Below, in pieces: positions 35,970 through 37,727 of a stretch of DNA of 37,727 nucleotides. Made by a program: the position numbers and the translations under genes. Source of the DNA: Gemmatimonadota bacterium (GTDB taxonomy: Bacteria; Gemmatimonadota; Gemmatimonadetes; Gemmatimonadales; Gemmatimonadaceae); contig VGVM01000024.1 in NCBI GenBank assembly GCA_016874035.1, positions 1 to 37,727 of the forward strand, in the 5' to 3' direction. The notes under the pieces were generated by a model. The model saw only the letters and a program-made list of their open reading frames with translations, ran no database searches and was not told where the DNA came from. Each line of letters starts with the position of its first letter. Position 1 is the first letter of the stretch.

Positions 35970-36761
35970 TTGCGAAGGTCGCCGGGGGGCAACGCCCTCG
36001 GCGGCCTTCTGCGTTTCCGGGATGTCCTTCGGGCCTGCCGGCTTGCCTGTTGGCTGGCCTGCACGGGCTGCGCCGTCTTCGCTGGTGCCGCGAGCGCACA
36101 GGTGATTCGCGGCACGGTAAAGGCCCAGGACAGCGAACTCGTGGTGCCCGGCGCGCGGGTCACCGTTACCGACACCGCGGACGCCGTGCTTGGTGAGGTC
36201 ACGACGGCTGGTGACGGAAAGTTCTTCCTTCGTTTCGCGGCGCCGGGCAGGTTCATCGTTACGGTCCGCAAGGTGGGCTGGAAGCCCTCGTTCACCGACC
36301 CAATTTCGGCTGCGCCGACGGACACGATGCTGGTGGATTTCCTCGTGCCGGCGGAGCCAACGACGCTGGATGCCGCGGAAATCCGGGCCAACGCCGTGAG
36401 CACCTTCAATTCGCGCGCCTTGAGCGACGCAGAGCGAAAGGGCTGGAAGGTGATTTCGCCGGCGACCGTGGACACGTACCGCGACATCGCGGGCAACTTC
36501 ATTGACCTCTTGCGCGAGTCGGGCACGACCGGGCTGAACCTCTCCACGCGCGACTGCATCCGGTCGATCCGCTACAACCGGTGCATGACGTATGTCCTGG
36601 ACGGCGTGCCCGCCGGCACATCGTTGTTCGTGCATCCGCGCGACATCTATTTCATCGCAGTGCTGTCCGCGACGCAATCGGCGTCCCAGTGGGGCGACAA
36701 GGCCCCGTGGGGCGCCATCGCGATCTACACCCGGATGCACGGAGACCGTCGCCGACCGTAG
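35970..36761 (+). CDS. Second plug-only TonB-receptor-like protein
   Basis: An exported protein of about 263 aa and a paralogue of the gene at 15091. A signal-like segment (LACWLACTGCAVFAGAASA, cleavage before Q) is followed by a carboxypeptidase-type regulatory domain (QVIRGTVKAQDSELVVPGAR, GKFFLRFAAPGRFIVTVRKVGW). Plug-like features follow: TLDAAEIRANAV, LSDAERKGWKVISPATVDTYRDIAGNFIDLLRES, YVLDGVPAGTSLFVHPRDIYFI and the end WGAIAIYTRMHG. There is no barrel. Two Cys (RDCIRS, YNRCMT) are close together. The start is uncertain: no ATG or GTG lies before the signal. A TTG at 35970 has AAGG upstream but sits against a hairpin; a CTG at 36009 is the next candidate. Confidence 0.7.
   Translation: MRRSPGGNALGGLLRFRDVLRACRLACWLACTGCAVFAGAASAQVIRGTVKAQDSELVVPGARVTVTDTADAVLGEVTTAGDGKFFLRFAAPGRFIVTVRKVGWKPSFTDPISAAPTDTMLVDFLVPAEPTTLDAAEIRANAVSTFNSRALSDAERKGWKVISPATVDTYRDIAGNFIDLLRESGTTGLNLSTRDCIRSIRYNRCMTYVLDGVPAGTSLFVHPRDIYFIAVLSATQSASQWGDKAPWGAIAIYTRMHGDRRRP
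35974..36009 (+). terminator. Hairpin after the DUF4397-like gene
   Basis: About 16 bp of GC stem with two G-U pairs and one bulge (35974-35990 with 35994-36009), loop AAC, followed by TGCGTTTCC. It could terminate the locus-2 transcript. It also lies over the apparent start region of the second plug-only gene. Confidence 0.5.
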
Positions 36762-36773
36762 CTTGCAGGGGCG

Positions 36774-37709
36774 ATGAAACACGTTCCCGCAGTGATGCAT
36801 CGGGAGGGGCTCGGCCCCTCGAGGGCGACGGTGGGGCTGCTGTCGCTGCGCGCTGTCGCGACCCTCGTGTGGGCCGGGCTCGCGGCGGCACCCGCAGCGT
36901 TCGCCCAGGGCCGCTCGGCGCCGATTGACGTTGGCGGCCGACTCATGGTGCCGCCGCCGAGCGGCTTCGTCAACGACTTTGCCGGCGTGGTCTCGCCGGG
37001 CGCGCGCGCTGCGATCGAGCGGCGCCTCGAACGGGTCCAGGCCGCCACGGGCGGCGAGATAGCCGTCGTCACGCTCCGCGACATCGGGGGCCGAAACGTC
37101 GGCGACGTCGCGCTTCGGATCGGCCGCGGTTGGGGGGTGGGCGCCGCCGCGGCGATCGGTGACCGCCGGAGGAACAGCGGGGTGGTCGTGCTGGTCGTGC
37201 CAAAGGAGACCAGCAGCGACGGCCGTGGCCACATCAGCATCCAGACCGGGCAAGGCGCCGAAGGCTTCATTCCCGACGCCGTGGCGGGTGACATCCGCCG
37301 CGAAGCGATCTCGTACCTGCAGCGGCAGGACTACAGCGGTGCGCTGAACGCGATTTCGCTCCGCCTGACCCAGCGATATGCCGCAGAGTTCGGGTTCGCC
37401 CTCGACTCGGCCGACACCGCGCCCGCTCGCCCACCTGACCCGCAGTCCTCGCCGCTGTTCACTGCCATGCTGGTCATCACGGTCGCCGTCGTGCTGCTCA
37501 CGTTCCGTGGGCGCAGGCACGGCGGGTTGTCGGCGTTCCTCGTGGGGCAGATGCTGGGCCATGCATTGGGCAGTCGTGGCCGGATAGGGCGGTATCGCAG
37601 TTACGGTGGCTTTGGGAGCGGATTCGGTGGCTCCGGCAGTTCGGGAGGTTTTCGTGGCTTCGGGGGCGGCGGCGGATTTTCGGGCGGGGGCTCCAGTGGG
37701 AGCTGGTAG
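36774..37709 (+). CDS. TPM-domain (YgcG-like) envelope protein
   Basis: A 311-residue protein. An N-terminal signal (hydrophobic stretch about 28-44, AAPAAFAQ) is followed by a TPM domain (about 60-200: FVNDFAGVVSPGARAAIERRLERVQAATGGEIAVVTLRDIGG, RNSGVVVLVVPKE, EGFIPDAVAGDIRREAI), a membrane segment (about 226-240: FTAMLVITVAVVLLTF) and a Gly/Ser/Phe-rich C-terminus ending SGGGSSGSW. The YgcG/TPM family is widespread and membrane-associated; roles in photosystem repair or phosphatase activity are reported for plant relatives, but the bacterial function is unclear. GCAGGGG precedes the ATG. It starts 12 bases after the plug-only gene and is probably co-transcribed with it. Confidence 0.87.
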   Translation: MKHVPAVMHREGLGPSRATVGLLSLRAVATLVWAGLAAAPAAFAQGRSAPIDVGGRLMVPPPSGFVNDFAGVVSPGARAAIERRLERVQAATGGEIAVVTLRDIGGRNVGDVALRIGRGWGVGAAAAIGDRRRNSGVVVLVVPKETSSDGRGHISIQTGQGAEGFIPDAVAGDIRREAISYLQRQDYSGALNAISLRLTQRYAAEFGFALDSADTAPARPPDPQSSPLFTAMLVITVAVVLLTFRGRRHGGLSAFLVGQMLGHALGSRGRIGRYRSYGGFGSGFGGSGSSGGFRGFGGGGGFSGGGSSGSW

Positions 37710-37727
37710 CGCGTTCACGAGCGGGGA

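Overview
The window is about 37.7 kb of high-GC bacterial chromosome. Genes on both strands sit in compact operons, and many neighbours overlap by 1 or 4 bases. The organism is a diderm: it has a Kdo transferase (WaaA), an MlaF-type ATPase, many signal peptides and lipoproteins, and two SusC/SusD outer-membrane loci. SusC/SusD pairs at this GC content, numerous proteins with carboxypeptidase-type regulatory domains, a short F1 epsilon subunit and tRNA genes without an encoded CCA together suggest Gemmatimonadota (Gemmatimonas-like). That assignment is inference; no 16S rRNA or other marker is present. No phage, transposase, integrase or CRISPR array is visible, so this reads as core chromosome.

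Layout. 1-5.3 kb: end of an unknown gene, 3-methyladenine DNA glycosylase, a small outer-membrane protein, the threonine-catabolic pair tdh-kbl, a truncated-haemoglobin lipoprotein and an atypical short-chain dehydrogenase. 5.3-6.1 kb: a region poor in long genes that holds a 14-residue lysine-rich miniprotein with a strong ribosome binding site, a structured leader and an excellent hairpin terminator, facing a 63-residue small gene. 6.1-11.0 kb: a methyltransferase-like gene, then the operon rho-ruvX-mltG-rlmI (minus strand, every junction a 4-base overlap). 11.1-13.5 kb: six tRNA genes on the minus strand in two groups of three, Arg(CCG), Pro(CGG), Arg(ACG) and Val(GAC), Gly(GCC), Ala(GGC), flanking a secreted repeat protein. 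13.6-15.0 kb: a group-1-like sigma-70 factor with a histone-H1-like Lys/Ala/Pro tail. 15.1-20.6 kb: SusC/SusD locus 1 and a plug-only TonB-receptor-like protein. 20.9-22.9 kb: MlaF-like ATPase, Nudix hydrolase and an AraC-type regulator. 23.0-27.2 kb: atpAGDC, preceded by a Rex-like operator. 27.2-29.2 kb: DsbA-like oxidoreductase and WaaA. 29.5-37.7 kb: SusC/SusD locus 2 with two lipoproteins, a second plug-only protein and a TPM-domain protein.

The least ordinary signals are: (1) the lysine-rich miniprotein/structured RNA at 5542-5722; (2) short intergenic arrays in strict 7-base phase at 11501-11577, 14978-15012 and 25504-25545, one of them a large palindrome; (3) two paralogous TonB-receptor-like proteins that keep the regulatory domain and plug but have no beta-barrel, each beside a SusC/SusD locus; (4) a globin anchored as a lipoprotein; (5) a terminator whose U-tract doubles as the -10 box of an apparently leaderless gene; (6) the Rex-like operator in front of the F1-ATPase genes; (7) the histone-like tail on the sigma factor. 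None could be compared with a database here.
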